A stretch of DNA of 7,088 nucleotides from DATDCY01 sp031406795 [NCBI: Candidatus Rokuibacteriota bacterium] (GCA_031406795.1 JANOHV010000095.1:1-7088), one strand, 5' to 3'; shown: positions 1-6,481, numbered from the stretch's first letter. The notes: generated by a model from the letters alone, not told the origin. Made by a program: numbers and translations.

Positions 1-30
1 GTTGGCTTCGGATCGGCCGGTCCCGGGCGA

Positions 31-46
31 GCGTTCCGGGGAACGC
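31..46. repeat. Short perfect inverted repeat (hairpin-capable)
   Basis: GCGTTC (31-36) and GAACGC (41-46) are exact reverse complements around a CGGG spacer; the arms can be read as 7 bp around GG. There is no T-tract after it, so it is not a convincing intrinsic terminator. It could be the tail of an upstream gene's terminator, an operator, or chance in GC-rich DNA. It lies about 150 bases upstream of the first gene. Confidence 0.3.
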
Positions 47-185
47 GCCTCCTAGCGGCTGCGCCTCACCGTCCTCGATCCGCTCTGCCCCGTCGTCAGG
101 AGCGGTGTCCTGGCACACCGTCATTTCGCACGCGCTTCATCGCGTTCTCATCACCGGCTGGCATCTTCCGGGACAAATCACAACC
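47..185. other. Non-coding leader of the first gene
   Basis: I see no gene, RNA gene or repeat here. Short reading frames cross it on both strands but none has coding-like composition or a recognisable product. A promoter for the zinc-finger gene is expected in this stretch, but I could not pick out a convincing -35/-10 pair or a sigma-54 type -24/-12 site. Confidence 0.4.
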
Positions 186-193
186 GAGGAGGT
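186..193 (+). promoter_or_regulatory. Strong Shine-Dalgarno for the DksA/TraR-family gene
   Basis: GAGGAGGT lies 5 bases upstream of the GTG at 199, a near-perfect complement to the 16S rRNA 3' end. It fixes the GTG as the start even though no ATG is available nearby. Confidence 0.8.
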
Positions 194-198
194 GCATC

Positions 199-591
199 GT
201 GCAGCTGGTTGCGGGGAAGTCCCTCACGAAGGTCAGGTCGCGTCTGGAGGAAGAACAGGCCAGCAAGCTGCGCAAAGCGGCAGTTCTTGCACGGTGCCGG
301 GGCTCCCTGGGGCACGTCCCGGAACCGCTCGTCGGCGACGAAGCCGACCTGGCGGTCGTTTCCATCGAGGAGCAGCTGGAGCACCTTGAGCTGCGACGGA
401 TCTCCTCATCCGTGCGCTCGATCGAGGCGGCCCTGTTGACTATGGAGCTCGGGCGCTACGGGGTCTGCCTCCGCTGCGACCTGCCGATCCCCTCCCGTCG
501 TCTCAAGGCGCTCCCATCGGCGATCCTCTGCCGCGAGTGCCAGGAGGGGGCGGAGGCGGTGCGGACAGAGCGGGCCGGGTGTTGTGCCTGA
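199..591 (+). CDS. DksA/TraR-family C4 zinc-finger protein
   Basis: A 130-residue protein of the DksA/TraR family, whose members insert a coiled coil into the secondary channel of RNA polymerase and, often with ppGpp, retune transcription of rRNA and amino-acid genes. Visible: charged helical stretches at about residues 10-35 and 53-80 that would form the coiled coil, an acidic tip D47-x2-D50-x-A52 matching the DxxDxA tip motif of E. coli DksA, and a C-terminal C4 zinc finger with Cys90-x2-Cys93 and Cys111-x2-Cys114 in the typical YGVCxxC...RLxAxPxAxxCxxC context. It is about 20 residues shorter than E. coli DksA (151 aa), and two further cysteines end the protein. The GTG start is supported by a strong Shine-Dalgarno. 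The stop overlaps the likely start of the CapA-like gene, so the two may be co-translated. Whether this is the housekeeping DksA or a paralogue cannot be told from the window. Confidence 0.9.
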   Translation: MQLVAGKSLTKVRSRLEEEQASKLRKAAVLARCRGSLGHVPEPLVGDEADLAVVSIEEQLEHLELRRISSSVRSIEAALLTMELGRYGVCLRCDLPIPSRRLKALPSAILCRECQEGAEAVRTERAGCCA

Positions 592-1622
592 TCACCCCGG
601 CACAGCCCGGGGAGCCCGGCGAGGTCGGGGTCCGACTCTGTCGGGCCGCCGAGAAGCCACGACGTCGCTTCTCCAGCCCCTACTCGTGGGCGGATAACCT
701 CGACTGGCTCCGGCATTACCTCTTCGGCCCGGCCGGAAAGCCGGTCGGCCGCATGGGTTTTCTGCCGCAGACGACTCAGCTCGAGTCGCTATCCCCGGAG
801 CTCACCATCGCCTTCCTCGGCGATGTCATGCCGCCGCGCGGGCGGGGGCTCAGGGTGGGAGAAGGCCTCCGGGAGTTCCTCGGGGGAGTCGACCGGCTGG
901 TGCTCAATCTCGAAGGAGTGATCAGCCGGGACCGCCGGGCATGGAACGGGCTGCGCCACGACCCTGCCATCATGACCTTCCTGGAGAGCCTCTTTCCCGC
1001 CGCGCGAACGATCGTCTGCTGTGCCAACAACCATGCGGCCGACTGCGGCTGGAGCGAATTCAAACGCTCCTGCGACTTGCTTGAGGGACGCGGGTTCACC
1101 GTCATCGGCAGCCGGGACCGTCCCGCGACGCTGCTGGATGGTCAGGTGCGCGTCGCCGCCTGCACGGCCTGGTCGAATCAGCGCGCCGACTACCTCGCAC
1201 GCCTGGTCCAGACCGACGTGGCGGGGTCTCCGGCGGCTTTCTCCATCCTTTTCCCGCACTGGGGGCACGAGTTTCACCTCTACCCGAGTCGGCGGCAGAC
1301 GAGGCAGGCGACACGACTGCTCCGGCGCTGGGACATGATCGTGGGCCACCACCCGCACTGTCCGCAGCCAGTCACCGTGCACCGGGGACGGCTCGTCGCC
1401 TACTCGCTGGGCGATCTTGTCTTCGGGACCGGGGACCGCCGCTTCGACCACGGTGTCGCCCTCCGGGTTGCGATCGGAAGGACGCCGGATGGCGCGCGGC
1501 GGGCCGGCCGCGTCGACTGGCGGTTCACGCGCCAGCGTCCCTTCGGCCGGAACGATCTGATGATCGACACGGCGCGCGACTGCCGGCTGTTCCCCGGAAG
1601 CGCTTCCGGGGGCATGGCGTAA
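579..1622 (+). CDS. CapA/PGA_cap family metallophosphatase-like protein
   Basis: A protein of about 347 residues with the full motif set of the CapA (PGA_cap) branch of the calcineurin-like metallophosphatase fold, known from poly-gamma-glutamate capsule synthesis proteins and many uncharacterised relatives. With a GTG start at 579 the motifs are GDV (81-83), NLEG (110-113), NNHxxD (150-155), HWGHE (227-231), GHHPH (256-260) and SLGD (276-279); the Asp/Asn/His residues are the expected metal ligands. The start is uncertain. The frame is open from 537 (GTG) and none of GTG 579, TTG 582 or ATG 753 has a good Shine-Dalgarno. The stretch before 753 contains an aromatic-rich segment (SPYSWADNLDWLRHYLFG) that reads as real protein, so I prefer an upstream start, overlapping the preceding gene by 13 bases. 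I see no signal peptide or membrane segment, so a cytoplasmic location is likely, unlike membrane-anchored CapA of Bacillus. The substrate is unknown. Confidence 0.8.
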   Translation: MLCLITPAQPGEPGEVGVRLCRAAEKPRRRFSSPYSWADNLDWLRHYLFGPAGKPVGRMGFLPQTTQLESLSPELTIAFLGDVMPPRGRGLRVGEGLREFLGGVDRLVLNLEGVISRDRRAWNGLRHDPAIMTFLESLFPAARTIVCCANNHAADCGWSEFKRSCDLLEGRGFTVIGSRDRPATLLDGQVRVAACTAWSNQRADYLARLVQTDVAGSPAAFSILFPHWGHEFHLYPSRRQTRQATRLLRRWDMIVGHHPHCPQPVTVHRGRLVAYSLGDLVFGTGDRRFDHGVALRVAIGRTPDGARRAGRVDWRFTRQRPFGRNDLMIDTARDCRLFPGSASGGMA

Positions 1623-1805
1623 GCCGGCCGGCGGCAAGATTAAAGCAATTTTCGCGCGTATTGTCGCGGCGGACGGGACCGCCCTCTGCGAATGCACCCG
1701 GCCCCAGCCCCGTCCCTGCAGTCTGTCCGAAACATTACCCGGCTCTAACAGCGAACTCACAAGGCGGGCCGATCCTTGAAACGGATCTGGAACTGAAAGG
1801 ACGAA
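1623..1805. other. Intergenic region upstream of the histidine kinase
   Basis: This 183-base gap has an AT-rich pocket at about 1636-1664, unusual against the GC-rich surroundings, and is the most plausible place for a promoter of the kinase/receiver genes. No clear -35/-10 pair can be assigned. A small 5-bp inverted repeat, GATCC (1771-1775) and GGATC (1783-1787), lies just before the kinase Shine-Dalgarno (GAAAGGA, 1795-1801). Confidence 0.4.
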
Positions 1806-3023
1806 ATGGTGCTGGCAGCGCTCGATGTCACTGCGGTCGCGGAACCGCAAGCCGTAAGGGGCCTGGTCATGGCCGTGCCGTTCGTTGCCCCCGACGTGCC
1901 GGTAGCCGACGTCGCGGACCGGTTCTTCAAGGAGGAGACGCTTGACGCGCTCGCCGTGGTGGAGGCGGGGCGCCCCGCCGGGCTCCTCACCCGGTCGAAG
2001 CTGCTTGCGACCGTGTTCCAGCCATTTGGCTTCGCGCTGTTCGGCCGCAAGCCCGTGACCGCCGTCGTCGACAGCGCGCCCTTGATCGTCGAGGAATCGC
2101 TGCCGCTCGACGCCGCAATGGAGCTCGCCTTGCGGCGGCCCCCGGCGAACGTGTACGACGAGATCGTCGTCATCGACAGCGACGGCCGGTACTGCGGGCT
2201 CCTCTCCGTCAGGCAGCTGGTGATCCAGCAGAGCCGGGCGCTCGCGAACGCCATGATGCGCGAGGAACTCACGCTGGCCCGCGCCGCGGAACTCGAGGCG
2301 ATGGGTCGCATCAAGTCCCAGTTCGTCGCAAATGTCACTCACGAGCTGCGCTCGCCGGTCAATGCCATCATTGGCCTGGCCGAACTGCTGCGGGACGCCT
2401 GCGACAAGGGGTACCTCGGGCAGGCCAGGGACCGTCTCGCCCTGATGCTCTCGAGCGCGATGCACCTGCGCTCGATCGTCACGAACATCCTCGACTTGTC
2501 CAAGCTCGAAGCGGGACGGATGGAGGTCATCGCCGAATCATTCGCGCTCGCCGAAGTCCTCGCTGAGGTCGCCGACACGACCCGCGTGCTCCTCGGCTCG
2601 AAGCCGGTGACCGTGGAAGACGGCGTCGACGGCCCCTTGTCCGTCGCCGAAACCGACCCGGTCAAGGTGCGCCAGGTGCTGCTCAACCTGGCGGCGAACT
2701 CGGCGAAGTTCACCGAGGTCGGGCGGATCACCATCCGCGCCACCGTGGCGGACGACGACTTCGAGGTCATTGTCTCCGACACCGGCTGCGGCATCGTCCC
2801 GGAGGACCTGGGACGGATCTATGAGGCCTTCACCCAGCTCGAAGACGCACACACGAAGCGCGCAGTCGGCACCGGGCTCGGCCTCGCCATCACGCAGAGT
2901 CTCATCGCCCTTCTCGGCGGGTCCATAACCGCCGCGAGCACCTACGGTGATGGCTCGGCATTCACCATCCGCTTTCCGGTGCGGTACATCCCGCCGGAGG
3001 AAGAAGAGGTTCGCCATGCCTGA
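1806..3023 (+). CDS. Soluble sensor histidine kinase with N-terminal CBS pair
   Basis: A 405-residue two-component kinase. Residues about 17-147 form two CBS repeats: a LAVVEAGRPAGLLTR-type core, the link segment FALFGRKPV (76-84) and a second core with YDEIVVIDSDG (117-127), resembling CBS pairs fused to GGDEF/EAL proteins. CBS pairs often bind adenine nucleotides, so a cytosolic nucleotide or energy signal is plausible but inferred. A short helical linker (about 145-168) leads to HisKA with phospho-acceptor His179 in the H-box (NVTHELRSP), then a HATPase_c domain with N-box Asn294/Asn298, G1 box DTGCG (325-329), F-box EAF (340-342) and G2 box GTGLG (355-359). All catalytic boxes look intact. 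There is no transmembrane segment. ATG 1806 has a GAAAGGA Shine-Dalgarno; the in-frame ATG at 1869 is a less likely alternative because it would cut into the first CBS repeat. The receiver gene overlaps the end by 8 bases, making it the evident partner. Confidence 0.92.
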   Translation: MVLAALDVTAVAEPQAVRGLVMAVPFVAPDVPVADVADRFFKEETLDALAVVEAGRPAGLLTRSKLLATVFQPFGFALFGRKPVTAVVDSAPLIVEESLPLDAAMELALRRPPANVYDEIVVIDSDGRYCGLLSVRQLVIQQSRALANAMMREELTLARAAELEAMGRIKSQFVANVTHELRSPVNAIIGLAELLRDACDKGYLGQARDRLALMLSSAMHLRSIVTNILDLSKLEAGRMEVIAESFALAEVLAEVADTTRVLLGSKPVTVEDGVDGPLSVAETDPVKVRQVLLNLAANSAKFTEVGRITIRATVADDDFEVIVSDTGCGIVPEDLGRIYEAFTQLEDAHTKRAVGTGLGLAITQSLIALLGGSITAASTYGDGSAFTIRFPVRYIPPEEEEVRHA

Positions 3024-3387
3024 GACCGCCAAGACGGTTCTTGTCATCGACGACGACCCGCAACACCTCAGCGCCACCCACGACATCCTCAGTGCCGAGG
3101 GTTACCAGGTGCTGACCCAGCAGCGGCCTTTCGGGGTCACCAATCTCATCGTACGCCACAAACCGGATCTGGTCCTGCTCGACGTGAACATGCCCGGTCT
3201 CTCCGGCGACGGCCTCGCCTTGATCCTCTCGGACAACCCCCTGTGCTCCGGTACTCCCGTCGTCTTCCACTCCTCGAACGACGAGGACTCGCTGCGGCTG
3301 CTCACGCGCAAGCACGGGGCGCGGGGGTACATCTGCAAGGGCAATCCCCACGACCTGCGCCGAAAGGTGGCGGCCTTTGTCGCCTGA
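3016..3387 (+). CDS. Single-domain response regulator (CheY-like receiver)
   Basis: A 123-residue stand-alone receiver domain. Acidic pocket Asp12-Asp14 (VIDDDP), phospho-acceptor Asp56 (LLDVNMPG), the switch Ser86/Ser87 after strand 4, and conserved Lys108 (YICKG) are all present. There is no room for a DNA-binding or enzymatic output domain, so it must act by binding a partner or by passing on phosphate, as CheY or Spo0F do. It starts 5 bases before the end of the histidine kinase stop codon, with an AGAGG Shine-Dalgarno 6 bases upstream of ATG 3016, so the pair is translationally coupled and the kinase is its likely phosphodonor. A frame continuing upstream to 2947 lies wholly inside the kinase gene and is not the start. 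Its target is unknown. The phn operon begins 117 bases downstream, but direct promoter binding is not expected from this protein. Confidence 0.92.
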   Translation: MPETAKTVLVIDDDPQHLSATHDILSAEGYQVLTQQRPFGVTNLIVRHKPDLVLLDVNMPGLSGDGLALILSDNPLCSGTPVVFHSSNDEDSLRLLTRKHGARGYICKGNPHDLRRKVAAFVA

Positions 3388-3402
3388 GGGAGGCGCGGGA
3401 CC

Positions 3403-3437
3403 CCGACGGACGCCGCGAACTGAAAGCACACCGTCGG
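3403..3437. repeat. Inverted repeat downstream of the receiver gene
   Basis: CCGACGG (3403-3409) and CCGTCGG (3431-3437) are exact reverse complements, 7 bp, separated by 21 bases. The long loop and missing T-tract make it a weak terminator candidate. It may be an operator or chance. Confidence 0.25.
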
Positions 3438-3477
3438 CTCACACTCCCCTGATCCCGGCCCTCGATGATGACCGTCA

Positions 3478-3493
3478 CGGGGCGGACACCCCG
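3478..3493 (+). promoter_or_regulatory. Possible leader hairpin at the phnG ribosome binding site
   Basis: CGGGG (3478-3482) can pair with CCCCG (3489-3493) around a 6-base loop. The 3' arm ends on the first G of the phnG Shine-Dalgarno (GGAGGAG, 3493-3499), so folding could modestly limit ribosome access. The stem is short, and no function is shown. Confidence 0.25.
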
Positions 3494-3504
3494 GAGGAGA
3501 CGAG

Positions 3505-3948
3505 ATGATCCAGCCAGCTGGCAAGTCACTCAAGGGTGAAGTCCTCGCCGTGCTGCCGGAGGCCTATCCGGAAGAGACGCAGCAGCTTCTCGAGGAGCTG
3601 GGGCCGGATGGCGTGGAGGTGACCCGCGCGCCCGCTCCCGCTCTCGTGATGATGGCCGCCCGCGACTGCTTCGGCACGCCGTTCCACCTCGGTGAGGTGC
3701 TGGTCACGACCGCCGCCGTGCAGCGCGATCGCCGGCCCGGGCACGGCACGATCCTCGGCGACGAGCCCGCGAAAGCCGTGCTGCTCGCCTGTCTGGACTT
3801 GCTCGATGAGCGCGAGCAACTGCTGGTGCGGGAGCGCCTCGCCCCGCACCTGGCGCGTCTCGCGCACCGTGCCGCGATGCGCCGCGGGCTGGCGGCCGGC
3901 ATGACGGGAAGCACCCGGGTCGACTTCCAAACCATGGCGGCGGAGTGA
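3505..3948 (+). CDS. phnG: C-P lyase core subunit PhnG
   Basis: A 147-residue protein close in length to E. coli PhnG (150 aa). It is part of the PhnGHIJ core complex that, with PhnI, swaps the base of a nucleoside triphosphate for phosphonate. Recognisable are the central GTPFHLGEVLVTTAAV segment (matching GERFFAGDATLTRAAV in E. coli as I recall it), the GHGTILGD turn followed by a helix with ACLDLL, and the diagnostic C-terminal STRVDFQTM (136-144) matching ASRVDFFTM. ATG 3505 has a strong GGAGGAG Shine-Dalgarno 5-7 bases upstream. The gene opens a compact operon after a 117-base leader. Its stop lies 5 bases before the preferred phnH start. I see no Pho box upstream, so control by PhoB is not evident here. 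Confidence 0.93.
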   Translation: MIQPAGKSLKGEVLAVLPEAYPEETQQLLEELGPDGVEVTRAPAPALVMMAARDCFGTPFHLGEVLVTTAAVQRDRRPGHGTILGDEPAKAVLLACLDLLDEREQLLVRERLAPHLARLAHRAAMRRGLAAGMTGSTRVDFQTMAAE

Positions 3949-3953
3949 ACGGG

Positions 3954-4529
3954 ATGATGAACATCGCCCACGCACTGGACCAGAGGATCTTCAGGACGCT
4001 GCTCGACGCGTTGAGCGCCCCGGGCCGGCGTCTGCCGCTCCCCGGCCATGTGCTGCAGCGCACCCGCGTCCCCGCCGCGAGAGTCCTGGAGGTCCTCTTC
4101 GACCAGGACAGCACCTTCGCCGTGACGGGGCCGGGCGCCGCCGACCTGACCGAGGAGATACGACTCGCCACGGGCGCGCGCCCGGTTGCGGTGCCTGAAG
4201 CGGACTTTCTCGTCGTGCTGGGGCCCTGGACGGACGGAGCGCTGCGGAGCGCACGTCGCGGCCGCCCGGAGAACCCCGAGGAGGGCGCGACGGTCTTTTA
4301 TCTGCTCGATCGCCTTGGCGGCATCCCGCCCACGGCGTCCTTCAGCCTGCGGGGGCCGGGGATCAAGCCCGGCGTCGATCAGGCGCCGGAAATGCCGGGG
4401 CTGTTCCGAGACGAGCTGCGTCTTCTGGGCGAGGTGAACCGGGACTTCCCGCTCGGCGTGGATGCCTTCTTTCTGGATCGGGAGTCGGTCATGGCCGTGC
4501 CGCGGTCGGTCGGGCTCGTCGAGGCCTGA
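3954..4529 (+). CDS. phnH: C-P lyase core subunit PhnH
   Basis: A 191-residue protein (E. coli PhnH is 194). PhnH is a structural subunit of the core complex with a fold related to PLP-dependent transferases but no PLP chemistry, and is needed for phosphonate use. Family hallmarks seen: N-terminal FRTLLDALSAPG (13-24), a PE-x-GATV segment in mid-protein, the LRGPGI turn, and the C-terminal NRDFPLGVDAFF (162-173) followed by a VPRS ending. ATG 3954 is chosen because GGAG (3942-3945) sits 8 bases upstream. GTG 3945, overlapping the phnG stop by 4 bases, is an in-frame alternative adding three residues, and ATG 3957 is also possible. A single base separates the stop from the TTG start of phnI. 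Confidence 0.92.
   Translation: MMNIAHALDQRIFRTLLDALSAPGRRLPLPGHVLQRTRVPAARVLEVLFDQDSTFAVTGPGAADLTEEIRLATGARPVAVPEADFLVVLGPWTDGALRSARRGRPENPEEGATVFYLLDRLGGIPPTASFSLRGPGIKPGVDQAPEMPGLFRDELRLLGEVNRDFPLGVDAFFLDRESVMAVPRSVGLVEA
4521..4524 (+). promoter_or_regulatory. Shine-Dalgarno that decides the TTG start of phnI
   Basis: GAGG, embedded in the last codons of phnH, ends 6 bases before TTG 4531. With the homology of the first residues, it supports TTG as the true start in place of the open frame further upstream. Confidence 0.6.
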
Positions 4530-4530
4530 G

Positions 4531-5610
4531 TTGGCCTACGTCGCCGTCCGTGGCGGCCGCGAGGCCATCGAGAGCGCGGAGCGCTACCTGCAGTTCCAGC
4601 GCGACCAGGGTCCCGCGCCGCCGCTCGAAGTCTCGCAGGTGGCGGCCCGGCTCCACCTCGCGGTCGATCGGGTCATGGGCGAGGGCTCGCTCTACGCCCC
4701 GGACCTCGCCGCCCTGGCGCTCATCCAGTCCGCGGGCGACACCTTCGAGGCGGCGTTCGCCCTGCGCGCCCACCGGGCGACGCTTCCGCGCATCGCCGCC
4801 ACGCCGGCGGAAGGAACCGGCTCGATGCGCGTCATTCGCCGCATCTCCTCAGCGTTCAAGGAGATCCCCGGCGGCCAGCACCTGGGGCCGACGGCCGACT
4901 ACACGCTGCGTCTGCTGGATTTCTCGCTGGTCGAGGAGGACCCGGCCGGCCGTGCCGCGCGGCTCGAAGCTTTCATGCGCGAGGCGGGGTCGGCGGCGCC
5001 TGCGCCCGAGACGTTCCCGAAGATGATCGACATCCTGCGGGCCGAGAACCTCCTCGCCGACGAGCCGGGCGCGGGGGAGGAGGCGCCGTTCGACGTCACG
5101 CGCGAGGCGCTGCGCTTCCCGGCGCCGCGCAGCGCGGTGCTCCAGACGCTCTCCCGGGGTGAGACCGGCGGGCTCCTCGCCCTGGCCTACTCCAACATGC
5201 GCGGCTACGGAGCGGTTCACCCGACGATCGGGGAGCTGCGCGTCGGGTTCCTCCCCCTGAGGGTGCCGCACCCGGTCACGGGCCGGATCGAGACCCTCGG
5301 CGAGGTGAAGGTCACCGAGGCGGAGATCATCTCCCAGTTCCCCGAGGCCGGCGCGGCTCCGCGGTTTCACCTCGGCTACGGCCTCTGCTTCGGCCACAAC
5401 GAGACCAAGGCGATCTCGATGGCCGTGCTCGACCGCGCGCTGCGCCAGCGGGGGAGCGCCCCGTCCGAGGACGCGGAGTTCGTGCTCTCGCACGTGGACG
5501 GCATCGAGGCCATGGGGTTCGCCGGCCACTTCAAGCTTCCGCACTACGTCACGTTCCAGTCGTCGCTCGATCGGCTGAGAAAGATGCAGGGGCGCGATGC
5601 TGGCGCGTGA
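4531..5610 (+). CDS. phnI: C-P lyase core subunit PhnI (phosphonate ribosyl transfer)
   Basis: A 359-residue protein of normal PhnI length. PhnI displaces the adenine of ATP with phosphonate, giving ribose-1-phosphonate 5-triphosphate; alone it acts as a nucleosidase. The N-terminus YVAVRGGREAI (3-13) matches the conserved YVAVKGGEKAI start of E. coli PhnI, which places the start at TTG 4531, one base after the phnH stop and with GAGG 6 bases upstream. Conserved blocks: LAVDRVMGEG (43-52), IPGGQHLGPTADY (112-124), LALAYSNMRGYG, LGYGLCFGHNETKA, and the C-terminal GHFKLPHYVTF. In that last block His333 and His338 match the two histidines that hold zinc in the E. coli core complex. The middle region (about 135-190) is acidic and variable. 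An in-frame ATG at 4462 exists but would translate 23 unrelated residues inside phnH. The end overlaps phnJ by 14 bases. Confidence 0.94.
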   Translation: MAYVAVRGGREAIESAERYLQFQRDQGPAPPLEVSQVAARLHLAVDRVMGEGSLYAPDLAALALIQSAGDTFEAAFALRAHRATLPRIAATPAEGTGSMRVIRRISSAFKEIPGGQHLGPTADYTLRLLDFSLVEEDPAGRAARLEAFMREAGSAAPAPETFPKMIDILRAENLLADEPGAGEEAPFDVTREALRFPAPRSAVLQTLSRGETGGLLALAYSNMRGYGAVHPTIGELRVGFLPLRVPHPVTGRIETLGEVKVTEAEIISQFPEAGAAPRFHLGYGLCFGHNETKAISMAVLDRALRQRGSAPSEDAEFVLSHVDGIEAMGFAGHFKLPHYVTFQSSLDRLRKMQGRDAGA

Positions 5611-6481
5611 GTGGATCGGCCGGAAAGAGCGACCGGTCGCGAGCCACGGCCACAACTTCGGGTTCATCGATGAAGGGAGCAAGCGCGAAGTCCGGCGCGC
5701 GATCCTCAAGGCCGTGGCGATCCCGGGGTACCAGGTGCCCTTCGGGTCGCGGGAACTCCCGATCGCCCGCGGGTGGGGCACGGGCGGACTGCAGATCACG
5801 CTCTCGATCATCGGGCCGGACGACGTCCTCAAGGTGATCGACCAGGGAGCCGACGACTCGGTCAACGCGGTCTCGATCCGCCGGTTCGTGCAGACGGTGA
5901 CCGGCGTGCGCACGACCACCGCCACGCGGGAGTCGTCCCTGATCCAGACTCGCCATCGAATCCCCGAGGAGCCGCTCGGACCGGGACAGATCCTGGTGCT
6001 TCAGGTGCCAATCCCCGAGCCGCTGCGGCTCGTCGAACCCTCCGAGGCGCAGACGCGCCGCATGCACGCCGAGGCGGACTACGGCCTGATGTGGCTGCAC
6101 CTCTACGAGGACATCGTCCGGTTCCGCGAGATCACGATCGCCTCGCGCTACCCGGTGCTCGTCAACGGACGCTACATGATGGACCCCTCGCCCGTGCCGC
6201 GCTGGGACCTGCCCCGGCTGCACCTGGCCGAAGCCCTCTTCCTCTTCGGCGCCGGCAGGGAGAAGCGCATCTACGCCGTGCCGCCCTGGACCCGGGTCGA
6301 GCCGCTCGAGTTCGCCGATCACCGCTTCCGGGTCGAGGACTTCGGGGGCCGCCGCTGCGCGCACTGCGGCGCGACGGACACCTACCTCGACGAACTGGTC
6401 GACGACGCGACCGGCGAGCGCACCCACAGCTGCTCGGACACCTCGTACTGCGGCAAGCGCCGGGACGGGAGGGCCGGGTGA
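5597..6481 (+). CDS. phnJ: Alpha-D-ribose 1-methylphosphonate 5-phosphate C-P lyase PhnJ (radical SAM)
   Basis: The 294-residue catalytic subunit, which cleaves the C-P bond of 5-phosphoribose 1-phosphonate to a hydrocarbon and a cyclic ribose phosphate using a 4Fe-4S cluster and S-adenosylmethionine. The block AILKAVAIPGYQVPFG contains Gly44, aligned with the glycyl-radical Gly32 of E. coli. Also present are WGTGGLQIT, VIDQGADD, LIQTRHRIPE, QVPIPEPLR, VNGRY and FGAGREKRIYAVPP. The C-terminus holds Cys254-x2-Cys257, Cys279 and Cys285, with the same spacing as E. coli Cys241/244/266 (cluster) and Cys272 (thiyl radical), so the enzyme should be active. It has about 12 extra N-terminal residues relative to E. 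coli; ATG 5597 is the only reasonable start before the core. It overlaps phnI by 14 bases, and its stop overlaps the phnK GTG in a GTGA junction. Confidence 0.96.
   Translation: MLAREWIGRKERPVASHGHNFGFIDEGSKREVRRAILKAVAIPGYQVPFGSRELPIARGWGTGGLQITLSIIGPDDVLKVIDQGADDSVNAVSIRRFVQTVTGVRTTTATRESSLIQTRHRIPEEPLGPGQILVLQVPIPEPLRLVEPSEAQTRRMHAEADYGLMWLHLYEDIVRFREITIASRYPVLVNGRYMMDPSPVPRWDLPRLHLAEALFLFGAGREKRIYAVPPWTRVEPLEFADHRFRVEDFGGRRCAHCGATDTYLDELVDDATGERTHSCSDTSYCGKRRDGRAG

Noticed and set aside
110-135. TGGCAC near 112 as a sigma-54 -24 element
   Set aside because: The required GC is not at the right spacing (ten bases after GG gives TT).
1764-1780. Sigma-54-like -24/-12 element before the kinase gene
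   Set aside because: GG with ten bases to G-A is present, but the -12 GC is not, and the transcript would start within the Shine-Dalgarno region.
789-2465. Long open frame of 558 codons on the minus strand
   Set aside because: It runs opposite to the CapA-like and kinase genes, crosses the intergenic gap, shows no family motif and has the Arg/Gly/Pro/His-rich composition of a GC-rich antisense shadow.
2947-3015. Upstream extension of the receiver gene to a GTG at 2947
   Set aside because: The extra residues are an out-of-frame reading of the kinase C-terminus; ATG 3016 has its own Shine-Dalgarno and gives a standard receiver N-terminus.
3403-3437. Intrinsic terminator between the receiver gene and phnG
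   Set aside because: The stem has a 21-base loop and no following T-run, so it was kept only as an inverted repeat.
3461-3478. Possible Pho box before phnG
   Set aside because: Only one half-site (CCGTCAC) is present; the position 11 bases upstream matches the consensus at just two of seven bases.
4849-5925. Minus-strand open frame of 358 codons opposite phnI/phnJ
   Set aside because: Both overlapped genes are firmly identified by conserved motifs; the antisense product resembles no family and is compositionally biased.
5549-6427. Minus-strand open frame of 292 codons opposite phnJ
   Set aside because: Fully antisense to the conserved PhnJ coding sequence, with no recognisable motif.
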